A stretch of 64,000 nt of DNA from Ascidia mentula (taxonomy: Eukaryota > Chordata > Ascidiacea > Phlebobranchia > Ascidiidae), in NCBI GenBank assembly GCA_947561715.1, contig OX387199.1, forward strand, positions 4,469,001-4,533,000. The letters run 5' to 3'. Positions 37,754 through 49,488 of this stretch are shown piece after piece (position 1 is the stretch's first letter; every line of letters begins with the position of its first letter). The position numbers and the translations under genes are program-made. The notes under the pieces are model-generated. The model did no database searches and was not told the DNA's origin. It saw only the letters and a list, made by a program, of their open reading frames with translations.

Positions 37754-40700
37754 TCACAAGTGTGACCGCTTGCCAAGGTTTTTCCTCAGAAATCCAATTT
37801 GTTGCTTCCAGGCATGTTCCTGGGCTTTACAATGGGCAACTGTTTCGCCACCCCAATCAAATAGGGTTTTTGGGACAAATGTACCTTTAACCACAGACAT
37901 CCTGTTATGTGGGATATACGGGGGCTCAAGCAAATGGCCTGCTCCTGGGTATCTTAAAATTTCATAGCTAGGATGCTTGGCAGCTTGCAATAATTTATGT
38001 GCAAGATTAGCGTAGTTTTCAGAGGGTGTGTTCAAATCTGACAAACTTGCCACAAACATGTAGGAGACATCCTTCCTCTCATAAAACTTGATGTTGCTGT
38101 CTTCAGAAGGAGGCACAGTTGTAGAAAATGAAGTGTTGAATGTAGGACATAAATATCTATACGGCACAGCTTTGTTATATGAAAAGGAATCATTCTCCAC
38201 ATCCCACTCATATGGGGGAAATATCTTGTCCTTATACAAGAGTGTTACAAATGTAACATAGCTAACGGCATTTTGCCAAATTACACATCGAACACCCGGC
38301 AAATAAGTAGCCATAGCAAGTCCAATGAACCCCGTGAAAGAAAGGACCATGACGCCAACTCCACAGGCCTTTTCTACTTTTTCTGTCCCAAGCAAAAAGT
38401 TCACAGCTCGCTCAAAATACTCCAAGCGTATTGTGTTGTCACCATCAGAATCAGAAAACAATTTTGGAGTCCCAGGAACACCAAAGAATGCCAGAGCTAA
38501 AGACACAAACCCATGTGAAGCCAGAAGGGAGGCCTTGTAATCCATGGTACCAGGATAACTGCCAAACATGGTGATAAGAGCTGCAAACAGAAATGGTAAT
38601 TTGTTTAAATAATGAACATGTTTGGGTAATGGCATAAACCCACATACATTAGAAAAGGTTGAACTCCGCTAAATATTAACATATTACCTGGAAAAGGACC
38701 TTCCCCCCTTGGAATGAATAACGTTCCATGAATACCATGCTCTTCAACTGTTAAGGGTATCCTTCTCGTACCTGGTGTCATATACAGTCTATTAATTGCA
38801 ATAGATGCCACTTTGTTCTTCGCTAAGGAGTTTCCATCATCCATTTTATGTAATTGAACGGTGTTATCGATTTCACATTGATATACTTCCACAGTCACCA
38901 CTAGTGGAGTGGTGACATCGAGTTTAGCAAAGCTGGCATATGTGTTCTGTACAAATATGTGGTTATATGTACTAATTGGTTAGGATCTGGGTTGTAATGC
39001 CTAATTACAATTAAGACTTTATTGTAATATTTTTAGTTGGTATAAAAATTATCATGGCATTTGGTTTCTGTGCAAAATAAGTACTTTTGTTGCCTTTACT
39101 GGCATGCAGCAAAAATATACATTTCTGAGCAAAATAAGAAGTGCACTGATCCGTACACTTTGAATACAACAACTAAAAAGCATCAACAATACTCAATGCC
39201 CAGGCAAGGAGACAATTTTCCCATGAAGAACTTACCCAGGTTTCATGTGACTGTTGATGGACACTTGGCCAAAATACTACTAATGGTACTATCATGTATG
39301 GACAAAGAAGTATTAGCTACCTTATTTGTAGGTGATGGTTCCATAGACCAAAATATCCCCATTGGCTCTACACCTATGTAGTTTCCACCCAATGCTTCAC
39401 TTGTATCCAACTCGATACTTCCTATTAGTTGTAATTTTCAGTTAATATTTTTCATCGGAAAAATTATTGCATAAATTTACAAAATAATGTGTTTTACGAG
39501 CTTGCAATAACAAAGGTGTAAAATGTGAATCAAATACCGTTTTCATCAGCTTTGTACCGAACCACACATTCAAACAGATTTTTGGTAGCTGGCCTTGTGA
39601 ATGAGTGAAGTGTGTAGATGGTTTGTGGTTGCAACCCTGGAAATGCAATGCATTGTAGCCAACTTTATTTTCTACTATAGGCCGCATCTCACAATTAAAT
39701 CCTAAAAATTGAGATTTAGAAGTCAGAAAACTGAAAATAGGTTTTGACCACCAGGTATCACAATGAATTAAGAATCTGACGCTCTTCTAGTGGAGAACAA
39801 CAAATATACACCTTTTGTTTAAAAAAGATTGTATTTTCTGACGTTTCGCCTGTACGTACGACTAGGCTTCTTCAGAGAATTGTTTCCCATGTTTGGCCGT
39901 TTGACCCATGATCGATGTTGTCCATTGATTTATGCCCCGCTGTGTTTTAGCTGTTACGCCCTTTTGTTTTTTCGTCGCTCAATTTCTTTGCCCTGTGGGT
40001 TCGCTTCGCTACTGTGTTTGTTTTATTCTCTGAAGAAGCCTAGTCGTACGTACAGGCGAAACGTCAGAAAATACAATCTTTTTTAAACAAAAGGTGTATA
40101 TTTGTTGTTCTCCACCAGAAGAGCGTCAGATTCTTAATTCATTTATAAGTCATTTGTCATTGTGCACCTGGTTACAGTTTCTCTTGTTTGCCAAAAACAA
40201 TTGCCGGGTCTGATGACTCATAAAGGGGGACTACTATTGCTGAATAGAAAAAAAATTGATTGCAACTGCATTAAGACAGCACATTGGGGGGGTTTGCAAA
40301 GGATAACTGCTAAATTGTCAGTCCTAGGGGGTGTACAAACAGTTTGGGTAGTTTTTCAGCTACATGTTCAACAGCACCCTCTACCAATTTACTACCTGAC
40401 TAATAACCCTGAAAACCATAGTAAAACTGCCCCAAACACGCTGAAAATCGCCCTGGCAACAGCCTGTTCATCTGCACTCATTCAACCAAAACACTGGCAC
40501 CCATGCATGACCCATTGCATTGTTACATATAATTTTACTCTGTTACGCAGGAGTTTGAGAAGGGCAGAAATACAGAGATGCGGCCTTCAATATGGGGCAA
40601 TTTTCCAGAATCTCAAATTCCCTATTAAATACAAGACACAGGACCTTCATTGGTTACCATGTGAAGTTTTATGCCTGGTTGACCAGCGGTCCCAGAGTTT

Positions 40701-42764
40701 CGGCTGTTTTTGTGACACCACCTAGAGTGCTGTATATGGCCCAGTCAACAGCCTTAAAGCAAGTGTGTGTTATGGATGGGAAGAAGTGCTTTCAAAACAG
40801 AAAGTCATTCATATACGTGCACCACAATATCCTAGAACTTGCAAGGCACCACTCACATGCAGGTACTCATGCCTAATTAAATGGTAATTAGCCAAAATCC
40901 AAAGGCTAGTCAGGTACATGCATATGGTAAAAAATCATACGTGTCTCAAAAACATGAAAACAAGATGAAAGTGATGCCATTAAGTGGCCTGAAAGCACAA
41001 GCCAAGTATGTATTTAATAAAAGTTAATAGCACAGCAACACTAGAAATTATTTACAGACAAGCTAGTGTAAAACAGACCTACAATGTGTTGATGAATTGC
41101 ATCAGTCCTGATGGTCCAAGTGTCTCAGTTTTTCAGTATGAAGCAACATTTGAATGGCAGCGACTGCCCTCTGTGGCAATAAATATAGTGATTAATTTAC
41201 AAAATAATGTTATTTCATTGGTTATGAACATGCAAAATGTTAATTACAGTTAATTCAGGACTTTGACAAGCATGGATTACTGACAAAACACTGCGGTAGG
41301 TGAGAAAGCATGTGTACACAATGCCTTGATGGAAGAGGTACATATCATACAAAGTTTCACACAAATTAAACTTGCAATGCGTTGTGGAATGGTAATGCAA
41401 GGAATACATGCCTGCCATGCAATTTTTTTTTTGCCTGTTAATAGTCCGCGCCCCAAGAATTGACCATAGGATTTATGTGCAAAAATCAGAAAAAAATGGT
41501 TTTGTGCCCACTAGGTGGCAATGAGTGACTGGAGCAGCTTCCAAAGCAGTTTGTGTTCTTCAAAATACATAAGTCTACACACTTTAGGAAAAATTAGACC
41601 TATATTGTGCCATTTTAGAAATCTCATTTTTCCCTTAAGGCCGCATCTCACAATTAAATCCTAAAAATTGAGTTTTAGAAGTCATTTGTCATTGTGCACC
41701 TGGTTAAAGTTTTTCTTGTTTGCCAAAAACAATTGCCGGGTCTGATGACTCATGAAGGGGGACTACTATTGCTGAACAGAAAAAAATTGATTGCAACTGC
41801 ATTAAGACAGCACATTGGGGGCTTTTGCAAAGACTAACTGCTAAATTTTCAGTCCTAGGGGGTGTACAAACAGCCCCGGGGGTCCAAGACAGTTACAAGA
41901 CATCTAATTCTTAATGAATTGTGTAGAGGAGGGTTGGTGGCTTCACTTAATCGCAAATGGAGGGTACTTTCTGTGATTCATTTTTTCACAAAACAAACCT
42001 ACACTTTTTTCTGCTTTTTTGGCCAAAATAATGGCCAACAGAAGGTCAAAATTCCCCCGGTGGAGCAGTTAAAGTAGTTATCTCGATTATAAATTTGGCC
42101 AGAATTCCTAGTCAAGGGTCGGCACTAACAGAAAATCACAAATTGACCATACTTTCTGTGATTCATTTTTCCACAAAATCTACCTCAATATTTGGGTAGT
42201 TTTCCAGCTACATGTTCAACAGCACCCTCTACCAATTTACTACCTGACTAATAAACCTGAAAATCATAGTAAAACTGCCCCAAACACGCTGAAAATCGCC
42301 CTGGCAACAGCCTGTTCATCTGCGCTCATTCAACCAAAACACTGGCGCCTATGCATGACCCATTGCATTGTTACATATAATTTTACTCTGTTATGCAGGA
42401 GTTCAAGAAGGGCATTTCCCAACCGGGAAAGTCTTTTCCATAGAAATACAGAGATTCAAACAGATTTTCGGTAGCTGGCCTTGTGAATGAGTGAATTGTG
42501 TAGATAGTTTGTGGTTGCAACCCTTAAAATGCAATGCATTGTGGCCAACTTTATTTTCTACTATAGAGTAACATGTGAAATAAACACAATCATCAAAAAT
42601 TTTCTAGATTCCGATCATACTCTGAGATTTTGATCACGAAAAAAATCTTCAAAGGTTAGGTAAATATACCTCTAAGAAACTTTACCTCGCACTTTTATGG
42701 ACACCTGGGCATCAGACATGCTCTTCATATCACTACATATTATCGATGGTTGTAGATTATCCAT
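37754..42764 (-). CDS. Gene B: BAAT/ACOT enzyme, Ser type, -SHL terminus
   Basis: Exons, right to left: 42686-42764, 39538-39636, 39321-39421, 38688-38946, 37754-38580; 454 residues. The N-terminal thioesterase domain (LGGNYIGVEPMGIFWSM) is followed by the alpha/beta-hydrolase domain from residue 180. The nucleophile region is GVGVMVLSFTG with Ser260, so the usual G-x-S-x-G has become V-L-S-F-T. The acid lies in SLSDLN and the histidine in YPGAGHLLEPPY. The last residues, RSHL, fit a variant peroxisomal PTS1. Acyl-CoA hydrolysis or acyl transfer in peroxisomes is inferred. Intron 1 is about 3 kb because a repeat block lies in it, carrying a truncated second copy of exon 2 (42454-42565) with no splice donor. 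Gene D is a near-identical copy: the BAAT domains differ at roughly ten positions. Confidence 0.9.
39568..39678. repeat. Direct repeat flanking the inserted block (left copy, within exon 2 of B)
   Basis: This 111-base segment, covering most of exon 2 of gene B and a little of the upstream intron, recurs at 42454-42565. The left copy belongs to the complete exon. It differs at several positions from the right copy, which instead matches gene D. Confidence 0.85.
39679..42453. repeat. 2.8-kb repeat block inserted in intron 1 of gene B
   Basis: Absent from the same intron of gene D. It contains two copies of one repeat: 39679 to about 40590, interrupted by the foldback element, and 41639-42453. 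Both begin GGCCGCATCTCACAATTAAA. Matching parts are 40148-40334 with 41669-41870, and 40345-40560 with 42193-42403. The second copy carries about 315 extra bases at 41875-42190, which themselves include a direct repeat (ACTTTCTGTGATTCATTTTT). No reading frame with a transposase or reverse transcriptase was recognised. Its family is unknown to me. Confidence 0.75.
39762..40143. mobile_element. Foldback/MITE element with 119-bp arms
   Basis: Arms at 39762-39880 and 40025-40143 are reverse complements with one mismatch in 119. The centre is 144 bases and non-coding. It interrupts one copy of the local repeat; the other copy (around 41665) shows the sequence without it, and AAGTCA occurs on both sides of the extra sequence, a possible target duplication. 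Each arm carries CTGAAGAAGCC...GGCGAAACGTC around a GTACGTAC palindrome. The low arm divergence suggests a recent insertion. No transposase, so it would need one in trans. Confidence 0.85.
42454..42565. repeat. Direct repeat flanking the inserted block (right copy, truncated exon 2)
   Basis: Right-hand partner of 39568-39678. It holds the 5' part of exon 2 of gene B but stops before the splice donor, so it is a dead exon fragment in intron 1. Its sequence agrees with gene D exon 2 rather than with the complete exon 2 of B. Confidence 0.85.
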
Positions 42765-43749
42765 ATTTACAAAGATTCCTATGTTGTTAGGTTAAAATAT
42801 GGTTCTAAGAAATGCAATAATTTCAATTATTTGACATGTTTTCAGTTATGTTGAAACAGTACAATAAAACACAAAGGAATTTACAAATGCAAATTGCCAG
42901 CATCAGCTAAAAACAAAACACAGATATAACATTGATCTATATTATTGATGCAATAGACAGATGGATAAACGTTGAAATAAACAGTGCATATTTGAAGGTT
43001 TACAGGAATTCAGGTAAGCATGACTACAGTGCTAATTGTACAATGATTTTGAAGATACAATATTAAAATTTTGTGACATAAAATTGTGATTTGAACCCAG
43101 TCCTTAACATAATAAATTAGCACAACAAATCAAAATTACAAGTAAGAACGCTTCCCTAAATTTATTCTCAAAAAGTCGATCTGGTGTTTCCAGGAATGTT
43201 CCTGAGCCTTGCTGTGAGGAACTGACCGCCCCAACCAATATCATTTTCAGAACTGAAAAATAACCTCTCACAAAAATGTTTCTATGTGGAATGTATGGTG
43301 GTTCTAAGCGATGACCAGCCCCTGGGTATCTAAAACCTTCATAATTGGGATGCTTGGCTAACCGTAGCAACTTATATGCACGATTTATGTATTGTTCAGA
43401 TAGGCAGTTTTTGTGTGACAAACACACAATAAACAAATATGCAACATCTTTTCTATCATAAAACTGTATACTCTTGACTTGAGGGGCAGGCTGCGTCATT
43501 GAAAAGGAAGATTCAAATATTGGAAACAATTTTCTGCTATTTTTGGAAAGATCTTCGTTGGTCCCCATCTTTGATATTTCCCAGTCATGTCCGGTCAAAA
43601 CTAAGTCTTGTAACACAATTTTGCATGGTTAACATGCATCAAAGCATTTTGCAAAACTATACAGCGAACATTAGGTAGATTCGTAGATATGTTGCCATAG
43701 CTAGTACAATAAATCCTGTGTAACTCATGGACGAAATCCCAACACCACA

Positions 43750-44273
43750 CAGGGCTGCCAGATGGTCAAAACACTTGACGGCCAATTTTTTTTTCTCTTA
43801 CGGCCAAAATTCGGCCAAATCACGTTTTTGACATTTTTTTCTCTTACGGCCAAAATTCGGCCAAATCACGTCATAAGTTTGATGATTTCTACAAAAACGA
43901 CTACATAGCCGGAAATAAATTCGTAAATTGTATGTTTAAAACACTGTTATCTATATGCTTATCAGTGGTTTCAAAACCGGTTATGTTGCTAAAACATTAC
44001 GATTACAGCATAATTCTTTACCAACTCAGTCAAGATTAGTTTATGACGTAACAATTTTTCGGAGACATATTTATGACAACACAATCGCCCACAAATCTGT
44101 TGATAACCTGAAACCAGCAATGCATTTTTGGATTTATATAGTACCAAGTGAAATTCGGCCAAATTCGGCCAAATATCTGCCTTACGGCCAAACGATTTTT
44201 TCGCGGCCAGGCCGATTCTCAAACGGCCAAATTTCTGGAATTTGGCCGTGAAGCCGGCCAAATGGCAACCCTG
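43750..44273. mobile_element. hAT-type MITE with 8-bp target duplication
   Basis: Terminal inverted repeats CAGGGCTGCCA (left) and CAGGGTTGCCA (complement of the right end), 524 bases, flanked by ACACCACA at 43742-43749 and again at 44274-44281. An 8-bp duplication and CAGGG termini are hallmarks of the hAT superfamily. The inside has many GGCCAAA words and a tandem repeat of about 50 bases near 43785-43870; no transposase frame. Pseudogene E keeps the empty site, with a single ACACCACA near 49250. Confidence 0.92.
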
Positions 44274-44677
44274 ACACCACACATTCTGTCAACTTTTTCA
44301 GTTTGCAGTAAGAAATTGATGGCATGTTCAAAGTACTCAAGTCTTATTGTCCAATCATCAGCGTCTTTTTAAAGAAACTTGGAAAAATCCAGGTGGAATG
44401 AATGGTCCATGAAGTCCATGTTCTTTGACAGTCAGTGGTATCTGTCTTTTTCCTGGTTTCATATACCATCTATTAATTGTGGTTAAAGCAACTTCGTATT
44501 GGATCAAACAGCCTTCATTTTTTTCAGATTATGAAAATGGGTCAGGTCTTCAATTTCTTGTAGATAAACTTCCTAGGTGACAACCAATTGAGTAGTAACA
44601 TTAAATTTGATAAATCGAACGTGTTCAGTCTGTTTTAAAGTGATATTTTTTCTGATCGTTGAGAAAATGAATGTAAT

Positions 44678-45090
44678 TCATAGGCGCCTAGTCCGAGGGG
44701 GCAGGGGGGCGGCGCCCCCGCATGTTTTTCCAAAAAAAAAACGAGTGGTTATTACACGCGTCTGTCCGCTCCTTGTAACTCGTCGCATTTGTAACGTTCG
44801 AAGAAAAAATACCTAAAAACAATGTGTTTCTTACGCAACGAACAAAAAATATGTTGACCTAGTTTCGCTTGCGTAGCTGACATCGGTTGTTGCAATTTGC
44901 AATGTCAGTCTCCAGTATGATATGCCAACAAGTACGTATTGGTTGTGTCGTAGACCCTTTAGGCTAATACGCCTCATGCATTGAAATTCAAACACAGTTT
45001 TTCGATCCTTGATGACGTTATATCAATAAATTATGACGTCATATAAACATAGCCGCCCCCCCTGGAAAAATGAAAACTAGGCGCCTATGA
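44678..45090. mobile_element. Palindromic-end MITE with TGTAAT target duplication
   Basis: Perfect 15-base terminal inverted repeats (TCATAGGCGCCTAGT) bound a 413-base element, flanked by TGTAAT at 44672-44677 and 45091-45096. The ends are GC-rich (runs of G and C next to the termini) and the centre AT-rich. The corresponding place in unit 2 (about 49350-49365) lacks it. No coding capacity. Superfamily not assigned. Confidence 0.85.
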
Positions 45091-45222
45091 TGTAATGTAT
45101 ACATTTTCTTAGGCACCAGTCCTGTATAACAATATTATCAACAAGTAATGTTATTTGTTCCAGTTTTATAAGAATTTTGGTTGTTTCCACAAGTCAGAAA
45201 ATCACTTACCTTCAATCGTAGT

Positions 45223-48200
45223 GAATAGCTTGTTGAGCTTCAGAAACGATAGCAGTGTTTTGCTACAGCGATAATATAGAATCAAATTGAACATGCCATA
45301 GACTGTAAGACTTTTACACTCTTACACTTCTGACTCATTTGGAAATGCAAATACACTGCGGCTGACTCCACTTGTCTGAGAGACGAGTAAACCGATGATC
45401 GACATATGAAAACTAAAATCGCAGGAATTTTTTATTGCTATTTCATCAATTGGACTTTTTCGGATGGTTCGGAGTTCGGACACGAGTTTATATTCTCTTG
45501 GGAAAATATGTAGATTTACGTTGGTTAATTTAATTATACACAAACGAAAGACGTACTGCAAATGTTAATTCCAAAACAAAATGCACGTTTGTACTGCAAT
45601 TTATAGTTTATTCTGGAATAAGTAAAATCATTCAGTAATACTCACAATACAAAAGACAATGCTGCAATAACGCCACACAACCACGTATTAGAGGAAGCAG
45701 AAGTTTCGTATGTTGATTATTGGGCCAGTACAGTATATGTGCAGTAGTTCGTTGTCCTATCGGTGGGTTTGGAGCTGCCCATCTGGCCCGGTGAATTGAC
45801 CGCATTTTATTGCCGTAATTCACCAAGCCTTTGCTAACTAGCATTAGGCAATCGTACATTAATCACGACGTGGCAATTTTGTGACGAAAACATTTCGGAA
45901 ACGACAAAACAAAACAAATAAAACTTCATCACTGTAACTAACTGTCTTATTGTTCAACACTCTTTGAAACAACAATAAAATTTCAAACAAATTAAATTTC
46001 CCAAAAGCATAGGAAATATGTATAAAATATATGCCAAAATAACTTGAGTCGGTTATAAGATACAAGGGTAGTAACGACGAATTCGAAACAATGAGCAACA
46101 ATAAACGAAGAGTAGACAAACAATTCAATTGCAATATAAAACAATCCAAGTATATGGGTTTCAGATAACAGATTTAACAGCATATGAAGAATATCTTCCC
46201 ACAATAGCATAGCAATATCACAAGTGTGACCGCTTGCCAAGCTTTCTTCTCAGAAACCCAATTTGTTGCTTCCAGGCATGTTCCTGGGCTTTACAATGGG
46301 CAATTGTTTCTCCGCCCCAATCAAATAGGGTTTGGGGGCCAAATGTACCTTTAACCGCAGTCATCCTGTTATGTGGGATATATGGGGGCTCAAGCAAATG
46401 GCCTGCTCCTGGGTATCTTAAAATTTCATAGCTAGGATGCTTGGCAGCTTGCAATAATTTATGTGCAAGATTAGTGTAGTTTTCAGAGGGTGTGTTCAAA
46501 TCTGACAAACTTGCCACAAACATGTAGGAGACATCCTTTCTCTCATAAAACTTGATGTTGCTGTCTTCAGAAGGAGGCACAGTTGTAGAAAATGAAGTGT
46601 TGAATGAAGGACAGAAATATCTATAGGGCACAGCTTTGTTATATGAAAAGGAATCATTCTCCACATCCCACTCATATGGGGGAAATATCTTGTCCTTATA
46701 CAAGAGTGTTACAAATGTAACATAGCTAACGGCATTTTGGCAAATTACACATCGAACACCCGGCAAATAAGTAGCCATAGCAAGTCCAATGAACCCCGTG
46801 AAAGAAAGGACCATGACGCCAACTCCACAGGCCTTTTCTACTTTTTCTGTCCCAAGCAAAAAGTTCACAGCTCGCTCAAAATACTCCAAGCGTATTGTGT
46901 TGTCGCCATCAGAATCAGAAAACAATTTTGGAGTCCCAGGAACACCAAAGAATGCCAGAGCTAAAGACACAAACCCATGTGAAGCCAGAAGGGAGGCCTT
47001 GTAATCCATGGTACCAGGATGACTGCCAAACATAGTGATAAGAGCTGCAAACAGAAATAGAATTTGTTTAATTATTGTACATGTTTGGGTAATGGACACA
47101 TACATTTATTTAAAAAAGTTAAACTCCACAATTTCAGCTCAATTGATTCATTATAATAGTAGATTCATCCACCACTAAATATTAACATATTACCTGGAAA
47201 AGGACCTTCCCCCCTTGGAATGAATAATGTTCCATGAATACCATGCTCTTCAACTGTTAAGGGTATCCTTCTCGTACCTGGTGCCATATACAGTCTATTA
47301 ATTGCAATAGATGCCACTTTGTTCTTGGCCAAGGAGTTTCCATCACCCATTTCATGTAATTGAACGGTGTTATCGATTTCACATTGATATACTTCCACAG
47401 TTACCACTAGTGGAGTGGTGACATCGAGTTTAACAAATCTGGCATATGTGTTCTGTACAAATATGTGGTTATATGTACTAATTAGTTAGGATCTGGGTTG
47501 TAATGCCTAATTACAAGTCTTTAATGTAATATTTTCATTTGGTATATTAATTTTCGTTGTATTTGGTTTGTGTGCAAGATAAGTAAAGATTTGAATACAA
47601 CAACCAGAAATATAACAAATGATACTCAATGCCTAGGTAAGGAGGTAATTTTCTCATAAAGAATTCACCCAGGTTTCATGTGACTATTGGTGGACACGCC
47701 AAAATACTACTTATTGTACTATCATGTATGGACAAAGAAGTATTAGCTACCTTATTTGTAGGTGATGGTTCCATAGACCAAAATATCCCCATTGGCTCTA
47801 CACCTATGTAGTTTCCACCCAATGCTTCACTTGTATCCAACTCGATACTTCCTATTAGTTGTAATTTTCAGTTAATATTTTTCATAAATTTACAAAATAA
47901 AGTGTTTTACAAGCTTACAATAACAAAGGTGTAAAATGTGAATCAAATACCGTTTTCATCAGCTTTGTACTGAACCACACATTCAAACAGATTTTCGGTA
48001 GCTGGCCTTGTGAATGAGTGAATTGTGTAGATAGTTTGTGGTTGCAACCCTTAAAATGCAATGCATTGTGGCCAACTTTATTTTCTACTATAGAGTAACA
48101 TGTGAAATAAACACAATCATCAAAAAATTTCTAGATTCCGATCATACTCTGAGATTTTGATCAAGAAAAAAAATCTTTAAAGGTTAGGTAAATATACCTC

Positions 48201-49488
48201 TAAGAAACTTTACCTTGCACTTTTATTGACACCTGGGCATCAGACATGCTCTTCATATCACTACATATTATCGATGGTTGTAGATTATCCATATTAACAA
48301 AGATTCCTATGTGTTAGGTTAAAATACGGTTCTAAGAAATGCAATAACTTCAATTATTTCACATGTTTTTAGTTATGTTAAAACATTACAATAAAATACA
48401 AAGGAATTTACAAATGCAAATTGCCAGCACCAGCTAAAAACAAAACACAGATATAACATTGATCCATAATATTGATGCAATAGACAGATGAATAAACGTT
48501 GAAATAAACAGTGCATATTTGAAGGTTTACAGGAATTGAGGTATGCATGCCTACAGTGCTGATAGTACAGTGATTTTGAAGATACAATATTGCCACACAA
48601 AATTTTGACTTGAACCCAGTCCTTACATAATAAATTAGCACAACAAATCAAAATTACAAGTAAGAACGTTTCCCTAAATTTCTTCTCAAAAAGTCGATCT
48701 GGGTGTTTCCAGGAATGTTCTTGAGTTTTGTTGTGAGGATCTGACCGCCCCAACCAATAACATTTTCAGAACTAAAAAATTACCTCATACTAGTCATTTT
48801 TCTATGTGGAATGTATGGTGGCTCTAAACTATGACCAGTACCTGGGTATCTAAGAACTTCATAATTGGGATGCTTGTCTAACCGTAGCAACCTTTGTGCA
48901 CGATTTGTGTAATGTTCAGATGGGCAGTTTAGGTCTGCAAACACCAAATAAACAAATATGCAACATCTTTTCCGTCATAAAACTTTATACTATTGGCTTG
49001 AGGGGCAGGCTGTGTCATTGAAAAGGAAGATTAAAATATTGGAAAAAATTTTCTGCTATTTTTGGAAAGATCTTTATTGGTCTTCATCTTCATCTCTGAT
49101 ATTTCCCAGTCAAAACTAGGTCCTTGTAATGCAATTTTGCATGGTCAACATGCATCAAAGCATTTTGCAAAACTACACAGCGAAAATTAGGTAGATATGT
49201 TGCCATAGTTAGTACAATAAATCATGTGCAACTCATGGACGAAACCACAACACCACACATTCTGTGACAAACAATTGAGTAGTAAGATTAAATTTGATAA
49301 ATCGAAGGTGTTCAGTCTGTTTTAAAGTGATATTTTTTCTGATGGTTGAGAATGTAACATGTAATGTGTACATTTTCTTAGGCACCAGTCCTGTATAACA
49401 ATATTATCAACAAGTAATGTTATTTGTTCCAGTTTTATAAGAATTTTGGTTGTTTCCACAAGTCAGAAAATCACTTACCTTCAATCGT
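45223..49488. repeat. Tandem duplication unit 2 (genes D and E)
   Basis: Second copy of the block that starts at 36762. It holds gene D and pseudogene E, and lacks the four insertions of unit 1. It is therefore closer to the ancestral arrangement. Homology to unit 1 stops at about 49488, inside exon 1 of E, beyond which only unit 2 continues. Confidence 0.9.
46218..48292 (-). CDS. Gene D: BAAT/ACOT enzyme, Ser type, -SHL terminus
   Basis: Exons, right to left: 48214-48292, 47951-48049, 47751-47851, 47194-47452, 46218-47044; 454 residues, the same exon lengths as gene B. Catalytic features match B: Ser260 in VMVLSFTG, the acid in SLSDLN, His in PGAGHLLEPPY, C-terminus RSHL. The few differences from B (for example CVICQNA for CVIWQNA, and KGTFGPQTL for KGTFVPKTL) are scattered, not clustered at the active site. 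The exon-2 acceptor is TTTTAAG rather than CAG, weaker but usable. Because its introns are free of insertions, D is likely the better expressed of the pair; that is a guess. Substrate unknown; peroxisomal location inferred from the PTS1-like end. Confidence 0.93.

Larger units (their letters stand above)
36762..45222. repeat. Tandem duplication unit 1 (genes B and C)
   Basis: The sequence starting at 36762 (GAATAGCTTGTTGAGC) recurs at 45223, an offset of 8461 bases. Homology continues through the 3' flank, gene B/D and pseudogene C/E. Unit 1 ends inside what should be exon 1 of C, at 45222, where unit 2 begins abruptly. Unit 1 is longer than unit 2 because of a foldback element, a 2.8-kb repeat block and two MITEs. 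Confidence 0.9.
43136..45222 (-). pseudogene. Pseudogene C of the BAAT/ACOT family
   Basis: Recognisable parts on the minus strand: the C-terminal exon from about 43136 (ending in the GKRSYL reading) to 44370, interrupted by a hAT-type MITE at 43750-44273; exon 4 at about 44395-44640 with a premature stop; and a few bases of exon 1 at the unit border (45222). Exons 2 and 3 are missing, as they are in the sister pseudogene E. The last exon also has frame changes. It is the upstream neighbour of gene B. The pieces resemble B and D most but are clearly a separate older paralogue. Not expected to make a working enzyme. Confidence 0.88.

Noticed and set aside
39841-40080. Functional hammerhead ribozyme in the foldback arms
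   Set aside because: One extra base between CUGAAGA and stem II and no clear stem III or cleavage site. Kept only as a resemblance.
39679-42453. Autonomous transposon or retroelement in the repeat block
   Set aside because: No reverse transcriptase, integrase or transposase motif is readable in any frame. It is a non-coding repeat with internal duplication.
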